64,000 nucleotides of DNA, from positions 1 to 64,000 of the forward strand of contig JAEPQZ010000017.1 of NCBI GenBank assembly GCA_016758905.1, written 5' to 3'. A model generated the notes under the pieces. That model searched no databases and was not told the DNA's origin. It saw only the letters and a list, made by a program, of their open reading frames with translations. Of the stretch, positions 11,529 through 22,870 are shown piece after piece. The position numbers were made by a program, and so were the translations under genes. How positions within the stretch are numbered: position 1 is the first letter of the stretch; each line of letters starts with the position of its first letter. Source of the stretch: Umbelopsis isabellina (taxonomy: Eukaryota > Mucoromycota > Umbelopsidomycetes > Umbelopsidales > Umbelopsidaceae).

Positions 11529-14518
11529 GCTTTGTAATGGTCGATAAAAACGTGTCAGACCCAAAATTTTCAGACCAGATAGGAATATGCAGTGCCTGTT
11601 ATGACAAGCACGTGTTATCGCGATTTCTGTGGAAAAAATTAAATATTTGACACCTTGTAACTGACCGTGTAACAAACCACTTCAACCGGTGGCTGTAAGC
11701 GGCATGAGAGATATCGAGATGCATTTGACGCTTGATATAGAAGGCGGCGGCGTCAGCCATAGCTTGGCCACTATGGAAGCTTCGAGCGCAAATGGCTCAA
11801 TGTATGCCAAGGGCCAAATTTACACAGTGCTTTCATATACGTGATTGAAGTGATTCAGCTAGTAGCATAGGTTTTGACAGTCAAAGGCAGATTTCTGCAT
11901 GCTGATATTCCGAATATAACTATATGATAGAGCTTACATTGTGTAATGCTCCATATAAACACAATGGAATCACACTTTGACCATATAGCTAAATGGGCCA
12001 GCATATACTAATGTTCAAAAGGACATATATTTCAGCAAAATCAAAGCCGTGGCCATATATGCCTTGGTCAAAGTTCTTGTTGCAATTTTACATATACGGA
12101 AAAGTGCAGATTGATGCCAATGCCTTTGTGTTGTATCACTTTCAAGCCATGTATATAGTCTCTTCGTTGTTATATTCCTAGTTTGAACAACCTATATATA
12201 TCTCATACGATTTTTACTATTCGTTTGAATACTATACCATGTGAACTTTCCGCTCTAACAAAACAAAACTAAAAAACGAAGCTCAACATATGTTGTTGGC
12301 TTCTGCCGCCAACATTACAAGTATATTAGCCTTTGAACAAACAAATGCGTTGTCTATTTAGGAGATACTGCAACTACTGCAGCTGGTGAGATTGTTTTTG
12401 GAATCAAAACAAGAACGCTACATATTCCTGTGCAGTGAGTCGCTGATAGGGAATAGCGAGTTGTGAAAGGTGATGGACTGCATAAGATAGTTGATGGTCA
12501 ATAAGAATATCTGCATACTTTTGCATTCGTATAAGAAGTTGATGACTTCACTATGAAAAGATGTTTTGAAGTGTATTTTTGTTTTGTTGCAAATTTTGTA
12601 GTTGATAGGCGATAACATGCTATCGTTACTTTCAGCCAGTTCAATTTCGTTTCGATTATTGTACTGGCAATATCTGATGCTCGGGAGGAGGCTTGATCAG
12701 CTTTGGTACGCCATATGCACCGAATTGGACAGCTTTCAAAGTGAAGTCTTTGGTCTTTTCTATGATTGGTTTTTTTTTTTTTAAAAAAAAAAAAACCAGG
12801 CAAACTGATCTATTGCTCTCTAAGTAAATCTCAAAGCAAAGCTAGCTACATTTTCTTTTGATTTAATTTTGGGTTAACTTTTTGAGCGACCTTTGATTAT
12901 TCATGACAAGTGTCAATACTGATCTTGACATCTGTTTTTTGCAACCCATGAAATTCCTATGTTATACACTAATACATTTGTTAAACCAACTAAGAAGACA
13001 ACTGCCACCCAGCATTTACTAAGAATATTTCATTTATGGTACCGCAAATGAGAATAAAAGTAATGCTTCAGTATCGACTACAATGAATAAATATGACACC
13101 AAGTAACAAGCTAGAAGCCATAAAAATATATAATATGAAGCTTCTGTTTTCAGTTATCAGTTTCAGCGACACACAAACCCTTTTTTGCCATGAAATCAAA
13201 AGTTTTCCCAGCCCAGTAGGAGAATAATTCCATCAAGAAAATTTTCAATAATGAAAATGGTAATAACCGAATTTCCGCCAGCGATTTAGAGAAAACGAAA
13301 ATTTTTAACGTTCGTCGCACCGTTAGATCAACCTTTGCAATATTCTCAGTAAAATCACTCACAAAGGCTCTTTGTTAGACTTTGATTTGTAATTCATTTT
13401 TAGCAGCCGCTTCAATAATTTCTTGCGCATGGAGTTCTTAAAAGGGTAGCCAGTATTTGTAATAAGTACAAAAGAGGTACAATTCTCCACATCCATACGG
13501 ATAAAAAACGAAGTTATACATTTCGGCGAAGCTCGGGTGGCAATACAGGGGACTTGAAAGAATCATGAAGTGAGGCTGCCAAAGTTTACTATGTATGATA
13601 ACTTGAAGTATTCGGCACCCTTTCCCATGTTACGTGATATACAAAATTAGGCTTTATGGCCAGCTTTTAAAATCCGGCGATCTATCCCGTCACCACCAAC
13701 CATCACACTATTAAAAAGCGTACCATATGGTTAGTCAGCGAGTAAAAACATATAGCTTGATATAGAACCAATTCTTGGAGCATAGATGCGTATTAATGGC
13801 ATTTGCAAGTTCTTCATTATGTAACTAACAGAGTAGAAACGCGGAGATGCGGACGAGCCATAAGTGCCAGCATACAGACATAAAACACCAAAGTTGCTGC
13901 GCCAGCGCAATCGGGCGTGCGTGGACATTCGGCGCACTTGTGGCCGAATGCCCGGTTGGCAAGTGTGGCGGCAGTGCGTGGACTAAATTTCGATCTGATA
14001 AATTTACCAAAAATGTTTGCCGCCTCCTCTGATTTTCAAAATTATCATTGTTTCGGTATTCATTAGCCGTGCTTTAATAGAAGAATAGAATCAAAGCACT
14101 GAATGTGAATCGACGTAACAATGAAAATAGAGATTCCATACACAATAAAAAGTTATGAAGGCATAGCATAATTATACATCATACTTAATAAAATGGGTTT
14201 GATAACATATTATAAATCATTGTAAGAGACACTGAGGGCTGACTGGCCACGGATAAAAAAGGATGGCGAACCATGCGAATATCCTCAAAGCAGATGAGTC
14301 AAAAGGAGAGCGGTTCAAGCAGACAGGATGTTAAAAAGGCGATCAGACGCATTTTGTCAAAATCCAGAGCTAAAAGTGGAGAAACGGTGCGTAATTTATC
14401 CGTAGTAGCGGATCAAATCATGTTTGGAAGGCCGATGGTAGGAAATTATAAAAAGGTTGGTAATTTTTTTCTTTTGATCCACTCATAGTTCTATCGCATC
14501 TCTCCTTTGGTTGTCACC
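11529..14518. other. Gene-poor 3-kb region
   Basis: There are only short open frames (up to ~100 codons) without convincing composition or motifs. AT-rich sequence dominates. A perfect palindrome lies at 12767-12798 and a distinctly GC-rich patch at about 13845-13985. The last few hundred bases before 14519 probably hold the promoter of the MFS gene; a 71-codon frame at 14273-14488 is probably leader sequence. No tRNA was seen. Confidence 0.5.
12767..12798. repeat. 32-bp perfect palindrome, TGG-T13-A13-CCA
   Basis: TGG is followed by 13 T, 13 A and CCA, a perfect inverted repeat without spacer. It could form a cruciform or a strong AT hairpin, and could act as a bidirectional terminator or nucleosome-excluding element. 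It may also be prone to sequencing or replication error. Confidence 0.85.
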
Positions 14519-16453
14519 ATGTCTACTGATAACAGAGAATTGAACGAAAGCACGGTCGCTTCGAATGATTTTACCGTTGCTGGTTCCAACTATGATGAAG
14601 AAAAAATCATCGATTCTGAAAATGTCTTGGTCGCCCCAATTAATGAAGCTGTAGCTGCCACTCCTGAAGCACCCGCTGAAGCTCCTCCACGACCAACCGG
14701 CATTAAATTTGCTCTTATTTTCGTAGGGTATGTACAAATATCTTTAAGAATTGATCAATTACTGCTATCTCACGCATGAATCCTTTATTTCATCGTTTTT
14801 CTAACATTCAATTCTGATGCTCCATTAGTCTCATGTTGGCCGTCCTTTTGGCTGCCTTGGATCAAACCATTGTAGCAACTGCTTTGCCTACAATTTCTTC
14901 CGACTTTAATGCTGCTGATCAAATTGGCTGGGTCGGTATCGCTTACATGTTGACTTCTACTGTTGCCATGCCTTTGTATGGTCGTTTTGCCGATATTTTT
15001 GGACGAAAGCCTATTTTCTTGTTCGCCATTGTCATTTTCTTGGCTGGAAGTATAGTGTCTGGTGCTGCCCAGAGCATGAACATGCTGATTGCTTTCAGAG
15101 CTGTTCAAGGTCTTGGAGCGTAAGTGTCTTTGCTGCTGAACATGTTGGAGTAAAAATCTTATTTGTCATCTAACAAACCTCTTAAATTTTTATAGTGGCG
15201 GTATCATGAGTATGGTCATGATTATCATTGCCGATTTGGTACCTATTCGTGATCGTGGTAAATATCAGGGTTTGATTGGTGCCAGTTTCGGTATCGCTTC
15301 TGTTGTTGGTCCATTGCTTGGTGGTGCTTTCTCTGATCACGCAAGTTGGAGATGGTGCTTCTACATCAATGTCCCTATTGGTGCTATCACTCTCGCTGTT
15401 GTTATTCTCTTCCTTCACCTTCCCAAGCCCAGCGGATCCATCAAGGATAAGTTGAAGATGATCGATTACTTGGGTAGTTTGGTCTTGATCGGTTGCGTAG
15501 TTTGCATCTTGCTTCCGCTTCAAGGGGGTGGCAATCAATATGCTTGGAACTCTCCTGTGGTCATCGCTCTCTTCTGTGTTGGTGGTGTCCTTCTGATCGC
15601 CTTCATTCTGGTTGAAAAGTATATTGCCAAATCTCCTATTATTCCTGGATACCTTTTCCGTCAACGTACCCCAGTTGCTCTGTTTATCAGTCAATTCTTT
15701 TTCGGACTTTGCTTCTTTGGCGGTGCCATCTACTATACCCCCATCTATTTCCAAGTTGTACGTGGCGACAGTGCTACCTCCAGTGGCCTCGAGTTGCTCC
15801 CACTCATGCTCGGTCTCGTTTTCTGCAGTATCGGTTCTGGTCTTATGGTCTCAAAGACTGGTCGTTGCAGAGAATTCATCTGGGTCGGTACCTCCTTGTG
15901 TATCATCGGTGGAGGTCTTCTTACTACCCTGGATGCTTCCTCTAACCGTGGCGAACAAATCGGTTATCTGTTGATCATGGGCTGCGGTTGTGGTCTTTGC
16001 GTGCAAACCCTTACCATTGCTGCTCAGAGCGCTGTCGGTCCAAAAGACATTGCTGTCATCACCTCTCTTGGTAACTTTTTCAGAACCATTGGTGCCTGCT
16101 TCGGTATTGCCAGTTTTGGTACTATGTTCAACAACACTTTGGCTACCCAGCTCTCAAAGCTTACACTCAACTTCCCAATTGAAGTGGCCGAGCACAGTTT
16201 TGAATTTGTAAAGGCATTGCCTGAGCCCCTTAAGAGCTCAGTAATCAACGCATACTGCGTTGCTTTGGACAGAATGTTCTTGCTTATTATTCCCTTTGCT
16301 GCCGTTGCTTTCCTTTCTAGCTTGTTTGTTCAACACTTCAAGCTTCGAAGAGGTCCTCCTGCTCCTCCTGCTCAAAAGGCTGAAGAGAAACCCGCAGAGG
16401 TCATTGATGAAAAGACTCCTCAGGTCTCCAAGGAAACAGTTGAAACTGTTTAG
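14519..16453 (+). CDS. MFS drug:H+ antiporter, DHA2 (14-helix) type
   Basis: A proton-driven efflux or vacuolar transporter of the plasma or vacuolar membrane. Exons 14519-14727, 14829-15119 and 15196-16453 give 585 residues. A ~65-residue polar, Glu/Ala/Pro-rich N-tail precedes the first helix. LAALDQTIVATALPTI is the signature of the 14-TM DHA2 family. GRFADIFGRKP is MFS motif A, and FRAVQGLGAGG with IIADLVPIRDRGKYQG follows. Many hydrophobic helices come next, then a Lys/Glu/Pro-rich C-tail. Relatives include multidrug exporters and vacuolar basic amino acid transporters (Fnx/Vba), and the substrate cannot be told from sequence. It sits 1.2 kb upstream of an ABC transporter on the same strand. 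Confidence 0.92.
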
Positions 16454-16665
16454 AGCGAATCACAATTTTAGCAGCATATTCACACCCCCTCATAGAACTT
16501 TTTAACCATAATCTGTATCCAATGCGCTTGTAACATTTACATCTCTTACATTCTACACTATCTCACTCATAATACAATCATTTACGCAATATTTTTGATT
16601 ATCCGATTGCTTCCTGTGGGTATAAGCTATGCTGCGCGAAGTGAAATTTTGAATTCTCATTTGAG

Positions 16666-16905
16666 TCAAAATCTGTCCGGTAATACGGAAGTTAAAATTG
16701 CCGAATGCAATAAATAATTCAAACGACGCCAACCTTGATCCAATGCTGATCTATCGCTGTGCAGAATTTTTGATCCGGCGCTAAACCTATCATTTGGTAC
16801 ATTGCTGTTTACCCCAAATAATAAAGGCCCAAGTAAAATTGAAATTACAATGAAGTTTAGAATAGATAAGAACGTTTTGATCATCATCGTAGCACTTGAC
16901 AACAT
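16666..16905 (-). CDS. Possible small secreted or membrane-anchored protein (weak)
   Basis: ATG 16905 opens a 79-codon frame beginning MLSSATMMIKTFLSILNFIV, followed by more hydrophobic residues, ILLGPLLFG. This is like a signal peptide or membrane anchor before a short polar region. No homologue or conserved motif is recognised, and the length is within chance for AT-rich DNA. Confidence 0.2.
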   Translation of the reverse strand: MLSSATMMIKTFLSILNFIVISILLGPLLFGVNSNVPNDRFSAGSKILHSDRSALDQGWRRLNYLLHSAILTSVLPDRF

Positions 16906-17129
16906 TTAGTGGCGGCTCATATTCTTGTCACGTGTGCATTGTGATTACGTTACTTTACGATGACAATGCCTGTTATTCATCTCGACATAATAATTGAAGG
17001 ACCTAAAGTACTTGACGATTGTACTCTTATCAACTCATGCTAGTCCATCAGTGCTCTGTCTCTTAACAGAATTATAAGATGCTTATCTTAAGCTGAAAAA
17101 GGCAGTTGTGACCATAAACGGGGGGTATA

Positions 17130-17139
17130 GTCCGCGGAC
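17130..17139. promoter_or_regulatory. GTCCGCGGAC palindrome (PDRE-like)
   Basis: The core TCCGCGGA (17131-17138) equals the pleiotropic drug response element bound by yeast Zn2Cys6 factors Pdr1/Pdr3. It is 539 bp upstream of the ABC transporter start. Whether this organism has a factor that binds it is unknown. Confidence 0.4.
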
Positions 17140-17510
17140 GCTTTCCCGGGTGGACGGATGAACTATTGGCGACCTGAATTCGGCCAAGAGCCTTGGCTAT
17201 TTGACTCAAATATCTTGGCTGTATCCCGTAGCAGTAAACGAGGTTGAAGACATGCTTCGCCATCTTCACGCTGGGGAAATAATGCCACTTTCTAATGTTC
17301 ATGCGTTTGTTCTAGAAGTAATTTGGAGTCAAATTCGCTTCAATGTTCGATACTGGGGAGAATTAAAAAATTCCTTGAGATAACCTACAATGTGCATTTG
17401 TTAGGGTTCACTGTTGCCATCATCAGTGATTTACAAAAGTCGTTCCTCATAATGTTACTATGTTACACTAGAACAAAGCCGCAGTCGCACGAACAACCTC
17501 AAATCCCAGT

Positions 17511-17523
17511 GCGGAGTATCCGC
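17511..17523. promoter_or_regulatory. GCGGA-GTA-TCCGC inverted repeat (CGG-N5-CCG)
   Basis: A 13-bp palindrome with 5-bp arms, containing CGG(N5)CCG, the usual half-site arrangement of Zn2Cys6 zinc-cluster dimers. It is about 155 bp before the ABC transporter ATG, a proper promoter distance. Confidence 0.4.
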
Positions 17524-17677
17524 CGAAATTTAGATATAAATATGTGGAATCAAAACTGCTTGTTTTCCACACCGTGCTGAGTGTAACATTCATTTTCATA
17601 AAACCAAATTGCACTTTGAGCTGACCGATAGCTCTTTGAATATATCGAATACGAATTCAAGCAGCCAATAACGGATC

Positions 17678-20600
17678 ATGCCACCAACAGCAGATATAGA
17701 GCCTGAGGGCAATCCTGTGCAAAGCAATCATTCCGCTGCTGAGACTGTTCGTGATGAAATAGTCGACATTCTAGTAGAGAAGCAGCCCATACCACCGGCT
17801 ATGATGAACCTAGGTGTCGTCCCGGAGCAGACCAAGTTGGCAGACAAAAAGGACGAAAGCAAGCCAAAGGTTGGCATCTTTGGACTCAAAAAGAAAGACA
17901 AAAAGCCAAAGCAACCTTCCGTAGGAATTCTCACCTTGTTTCGATTCGCCAACTTTCGAGATAGAATTATGATCATCATTGCTTTCATATGCAGTGCATC
18001 TGTTGGTGCTATTCAGCCTGTTTCTATCATCATTCTGGGAAAATTTTTAAGTGACTTCACCAGTATACTTTCACAGGGTGGCGACATCCTGACACCTGTC
18101 ATACCTGTTATTCTCATTTTCGTCTATCTTGGAACAGCAAATCTGGTACTTGGATACATTTGTCAATGTTTCTGGGTACTCTCTGGTGAATTCCAAACTC
18201 GTCGTATTCGCAAAATGTACGTTCACGCCATCTTGCGTCAAGATATGGGCTGGTTCGATCAGGCGGAAGAAGGTTCATTGACCACGAGATTAGCTGCTGA
18301 CACCAATTTAATTCAAGATGGTATTAGCGAAAAGTTTGGTATTTTTGTACAATGCTGCTCTCAATTTATTTCTGGTTTCGTTATTGCTTTCGTGAAGGGT
18401 TGGAGATTAGCCCTGGTACTGTTGGCTGCCATGCCTGTCATGGGTGCATGCGGTATTTTCATTGGTATCTACATCACAAAGTTTACGGGAATGGGTCAAG
18501 ATGCTTATGCCGACGGTGGTGCTATCGTTGAACAGGCCATCTCTGGAATCCGTACCGTCTCTACATTCAGTCTTCAAAAACGTTTCTTGGATCGTTATAA
18601 GAAAGAGCTTCAGAAGGCATTTTTGGTTGGTCGTAAGAAGGGCATCGTCTTGGGCGTTGGATTCGGTTCCTTTATGTTTATCCTTTTCGCTACATACGGT
18701 TTGGCCTTCTGGTATGGTTACACCCTTGTTATCAATAAAGTTGATGGTATGACCGGCGCCAATGTTTTGGTAGTCTTTATGGCTATGATGATAGGTAAGT
18801 TGACCACTATTACGATATTAAAGTCCAATACCATATTGACCGATTTACTTGCTTGTTAGGTGCCATGTCTCTTCTCCAATTGCCTCCTCAACTGAGTGCC
18901 GTTACAAGTGCTATGGGTGCCGCATACAAGATCTATAATACCATTGATCGTATTCCTGCCATTGATCCTGATAGCACAGAAGGCAAGAAGTTAGACACAG
19001 TCAAGGGTCATATCGTTTTCACCGATGCCATGTTCAAATATCCCACTCGCCCCGATACCGTCGTCTTGAAGAACCTCAACCTTGACGTTAAGCCAGGCAT
19101 GACTGTGGCGTTCTGTGGTCCATCTGGTTCAGGAAAATCAACCTCTATTCAGTTAATCCAACGATTCTATGATCCCTTATCTGGAACAGTTACTTTAGAC
19201 GGCAATAATCTCAAAGACCTCAATGTTTCATGGTTACGTCGACAAATTGGTGTGGTTAGCCAGGAGCCTGTCTTGTTTAATATGACTGTTAAACAAAATC
19301 TCCTTATGGGTAGCCATGGCGGCGAAGTAACTGAAGAGGAAATCATTTCTGCATGTACCAAAGCCAACTGCCATAGTTTTATCACACAATTGCCCAACGG
19401 ATATGACACTCTTGTTGGTGAGCATGGTGGTATGCTTTCTGGAGGTCAAAAGCAACGTATTGCCATTGCTCGTGCCTTGATTAAGAACCCTCCTATTTTG
19501 CTTTTGGATGAAGCTACCTCTGCACTGGATACCGCATCAGAACGACTTGGTTAGTATCTTTCTGCCTCTATACGAAGTGTATATTACATGACAGAAAGTT
19601 TACCAATTGCATTTACAGTTCAAAAGGCTTTGGATATCGCTTCAGCTGATCGAACTACCATTGTTATTGCTCATAGATTGTCAACTATTAAGAACGCTGA
19701 TCTGATTGTTGTCATGAAGGATGGTGACATTGTGGAACAAGGAAAACATAATGAACTTTTAGAACAAGATGGTGTTTACAAACAGCTCGTACTCAAGCAA
19801 AAGATTAAACTTCAAGAAGACGCTAAAGCTAAAGGAATAACTGATATTAGCGATGTTGATCCTTTCGACGATGATTCTTTGGACGATGCTGAATTGGAAC
19901 GTGTTCTTCAAGAGGAAACTGTACAATTGGCAACCGAGGTTGTAGATGCCGAACGTGTTGCGAAAGAGAGAACCAACATTCAAGTCGATGAAGTTGATGC
20001 TTATGAGTTGAAGAGATTAAAGGAAAAGGAAGCCAAGAAAGCGAACCTCAAGAGAAATGCTCCTGTTCTCAGAGTCGCAAAGATGATGAGACCCGAATGG
20101 CCACTTATCTTCCTCGGTATTTGCGGTGCTTCTGCAGCTGGTGTAATCTTCCCTGCTTACGCACTCATTTTCTCTCGAGTCATTATTATGTTGCAACAGA
20201 ACCCCGTTTGGGAGCCCCCATTCCAAGGTCCAAATTTGTATGCGTTTATTTTCGTTGTTCTTGGTATTGGTGCCTTCTTTGCTTTCTCTGTTCAAGTCAT
20301 CTGCTTTGAAATTGCTGGAGAACGTTATACTGAACGCCTCAGAGCTGAAACTTTCGAGGCCATGCTTAAACAAGAGATTGGTTTCTTTGATGAAGAGGCT
20401 AACAGTCTTGGAGCTCTGACATCTCGTCTTGCTACTGATGCTGCTAACGTCAACCAATTGATCACAAAGGTTTGGGGTGATGTAGCACAACTCTGTGTCA
20501 CTGCAATTACTGGTTTAGTGATCGCCTTCGTCAATGGATGGCTATTGACCTTTATTGTGTTGGCCGTTGCTCCATTTCTGGCTTTGGCTACTGGTTATGA

Positions 20601-22062
20601 GACAAGAGTTCATCGTGGTTTCGAGAATCAGACAAAGACTGCATACGAACGCAGCGGTGAAGTCGCTGCTGAGGCTATCAAGGAAATTCGCACTGTAGCC
20701 GCTCTTACCAAGCAAGAGTATTTCGAAGACCGCTATGAAAAGGCAATTGCCCGGCCTCACAAGCTTGCTCAGAAGAAGGCTTACCTGGCTTCTATTGGCG
20801 TAAGTAACAAGTGTGACAAGTAAAATTAACTGTTCTTATTTGTGTATTAATGATGCCTATCACACAGTATGGTGCAACCCAAGGCTTGAACCTGTACACC
20901 AATGCTATAGCCTTTTATGCTGGTATTCGCCTCATTGAATCTGGCCAGATAACACTGCAACACATGTTCACTGTCCTTATGGCTGTCATGATCACTGCCA
21001 CTGGTATGGGCCGTGCTTCTACCTTTACATCTACCTTTGAAAAAGCCAAAAACTCTGCCATTAGTACTTTTGATCTCATAGATCGTGTGCCCCGTATTAA
21101 TCCTGATCTGGAAGGAGCGGAGCCAGAAAAAATACAAGGAGATGTGGATCTCGAAGACATCCGTTTTGCCTACCCCGCAAGACCGGATGTGGAGGTTTTC
21201 AAAGGCAATTTTGGATTCAAAGGAAAAGCTCATACAACAATTGCCCTGGTGGTAGGTTTCAATATTTATATTCTGAACAAATTATTGGGAAAAGCCGAAC
21301 CCCCATATTTGGTAAATGTTTAGCTCAGGTGTATTTACCCTTTTTTTCTTTTTGTTAGGGTCCTTCTGGTTGTGGCAAATCTACCACAATTGGTATTCTG
21401 CAACGCTGGTACGACCCCAAGGGAGGAGTAGCCTTAGTGGATGGAAAGAACATTGCCGATTACTCTCTTCACAATTTGCGTAGCCATATGTCACTAGTCA
21501 GTCAAGAACCTGTTTTATTCGATATGTCTATTCGAGACAATATTAGGTTTGGTATTGAATCCGACAATGTCACCGACGAACAAATCACAAATGCTGCAGA
21601 AATGGCAAATATTCACACCTTCATTGATGAACTTCCCGACGGATTAGAAACTCGTGTCGGTGACAAAGGTTCACAGCTCTCTGGTGGCCAAAAGCAACGT
21701 ATTGCCATTGCCCGTGCTCTTATCCGTGATCCTGCAATTCTGCTTTTGGATGAGGCCACATCAGCTTTGGACAGTGAGTCAGAGAAATTAGTTCAACAGG
21801 CATTGGACAAAGCTCTCGCTCAAGGCGGACGAACAACCATCACTATTGCGTAAGTCATTACAAGACCTCATAGTGTTGTTTCTAGCAGACATTTTAACTC
21901 TTATCATCTTACAGCCACAGACTGTCAACCATTCAGAATTCTGACCTTATCGTCGTCGTCAAGGATGGCCAAGTCGTAGAATCTGGTGGCCACTTTGAGC
22001 TTTTAGCCCTAGACGGTGTCTATGCCGATTTAGTCAATCAGCAAAATTTGAATGCAAATTAG
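17678..22062 (+). CDS. Full-length ABCB (P-glycoprotein/Ste6-type) ABC transporter
   Basis: An ATP-driven exporter with the order TMD1-NBD1-TMD2-NBD2. Exons 17678-18794, 18860-19549, 19619-20799, 20868-21251, 21359-21849 and 21915-22062 give 1336 residues. NBD1 has A-loop YPTRPD, Walker [10 protein letters not shown] (near residue 458), SQEPVLF, signature LSGGQKQR, Walker [13 protein letters not shown] and H-loop AHRLST. NBD2 has YPARPD, Walker [10 protein letters not shown] (near 1124), a second [20 protein letters not shown] and AHRLST. All catalytic residues are intact in both sites, as in multidrug ABCB proteins. A ~90-residue Lys/Pro-rich N-tail and an acidic linker after NBD1 are present. 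It could export drugs or a peptide pheromone. It lies beside an MFS exporter and behind zinc-cluster-like sites, which favours a detoxification role by inference. Confidence 0.96.
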
Positions 22063-22870
22063 AAATGTTATTATGCTTATAACTACTATGAACACCAATG
22101 TGTTTTTGTGACTTTTGTATCTAGTCCTACAAAACTTGTTAGATAACTGGTCCCGAGATAGGCGATAACCAATTATTCTGCTTATCAGCAACAATTTTTT
22201 TTTTTCATGATTGGTGGTGAAAAAATAAAATAAAAATAAATCTTAATAGTGCCCATCATGATTCATCTGTTTCCTAATATCGCAGTAACACTGTACTTTA
22301 AAAATGGGCAATTGAGAAACGCCAGGGCTATTACTGTAACAGCAGGGTGCTGCCACAACAGGGTCCAAGATTGCCAGACCATTTTTCTAGCTCTTCCTTT
22401 ACTATAAATGGGTTCAAAGTCGCACGGCGATGTGTGCCAGAAATCGCCAAACCTAAAATATGTGGAGTGAACACCGAATCAAATTACTGGATATATCTTA
22501 GAATGATTGGAATTGTCTCAATACATGCTTGAAATCTCATACAACATATCATGGCACATATATACAAGTTATTGCTCAATTCTATCTCATTCAATTTCTA
22601 ATTCTGCTTCAAATCTGACTTGCCCATTATGTGTGGGAGCTTTCAAGTGTATGCGATTGACGCCCCGCTACCTTATAAGGCAAGTGTTTACTCCGCCTCA
22701 TATGCTCACAGCGAATTAAGGACCCTGATTCGCGGGATCATCTGAAGCTTGTCCAAGAGGCGATTCAATTGGTGTATTGGTTTGTTGGTAACAGGAAATT
22801 ATATAAAAGGTTATTGAGGTTGTAACTCATGAACTGGAATTGGACCTTCTTTTCCTTTCATCTTTACTAA
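22063..22870. other. Intergenic spacer
   Basis: About 800 bp holding the ABC 3' UTR (a T run near 22195-22205) and the promoter of the Atg22-like gene. The last 60 bp are pyrimidine-rich, as is common before fungal start codons. No other feature is seen. Confidence 0.5.

Larger units (their letters stand above)
16454..17677. other. Intergenic region upstream of the ABC transporter
   Basis: About 1.2 kb with the MFS 3' end on the left and the ABC promoter on the right. Two zinc-cluster-like palindromes are listed separately. A 79-codon minus-strand frame is also listed. Nothing else is recognisable. Confidence 0.5.

Noticed and set aside
11472-11675. 67-codon minus-strand frame and a second coding-looking frame (WSENFGSDTFLSTITKH) overlapping the SelW start
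   Set aside because: The SelW exon chain from ATG 11528 explains the region; the other frames have no link to conserved sequence.
13150-13362. 70-residue minus-strand frame ending FDFMAKKGLCVAETDN as a gene
   Set aside because: No motif, no neighbouring exon that extends it, and a length expected by chance over 3 kb of AT-rich DNA.
14273-14488. 71-codon + strand frame MRISSKQMSQKESGS as a separate gene or an extra N-terminus for the MFS protein
   Set aside because: It stops 31 bp before the MFS ATG in a different frame, has no splice link to it and no recognisable motif; likely leader sequence.
16024-16248. Minus-strand frames inside the MFS, ABC and Atg22-like genes
   Set aside because: They are antisense shadows of strongly coding sequence with well-supported + strand domains.
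17201-17580. Two overlapping + strand frames upstream of the ABC gene
   Set aside because: Composition is not coding-like and they overlap the promoter palindromes.
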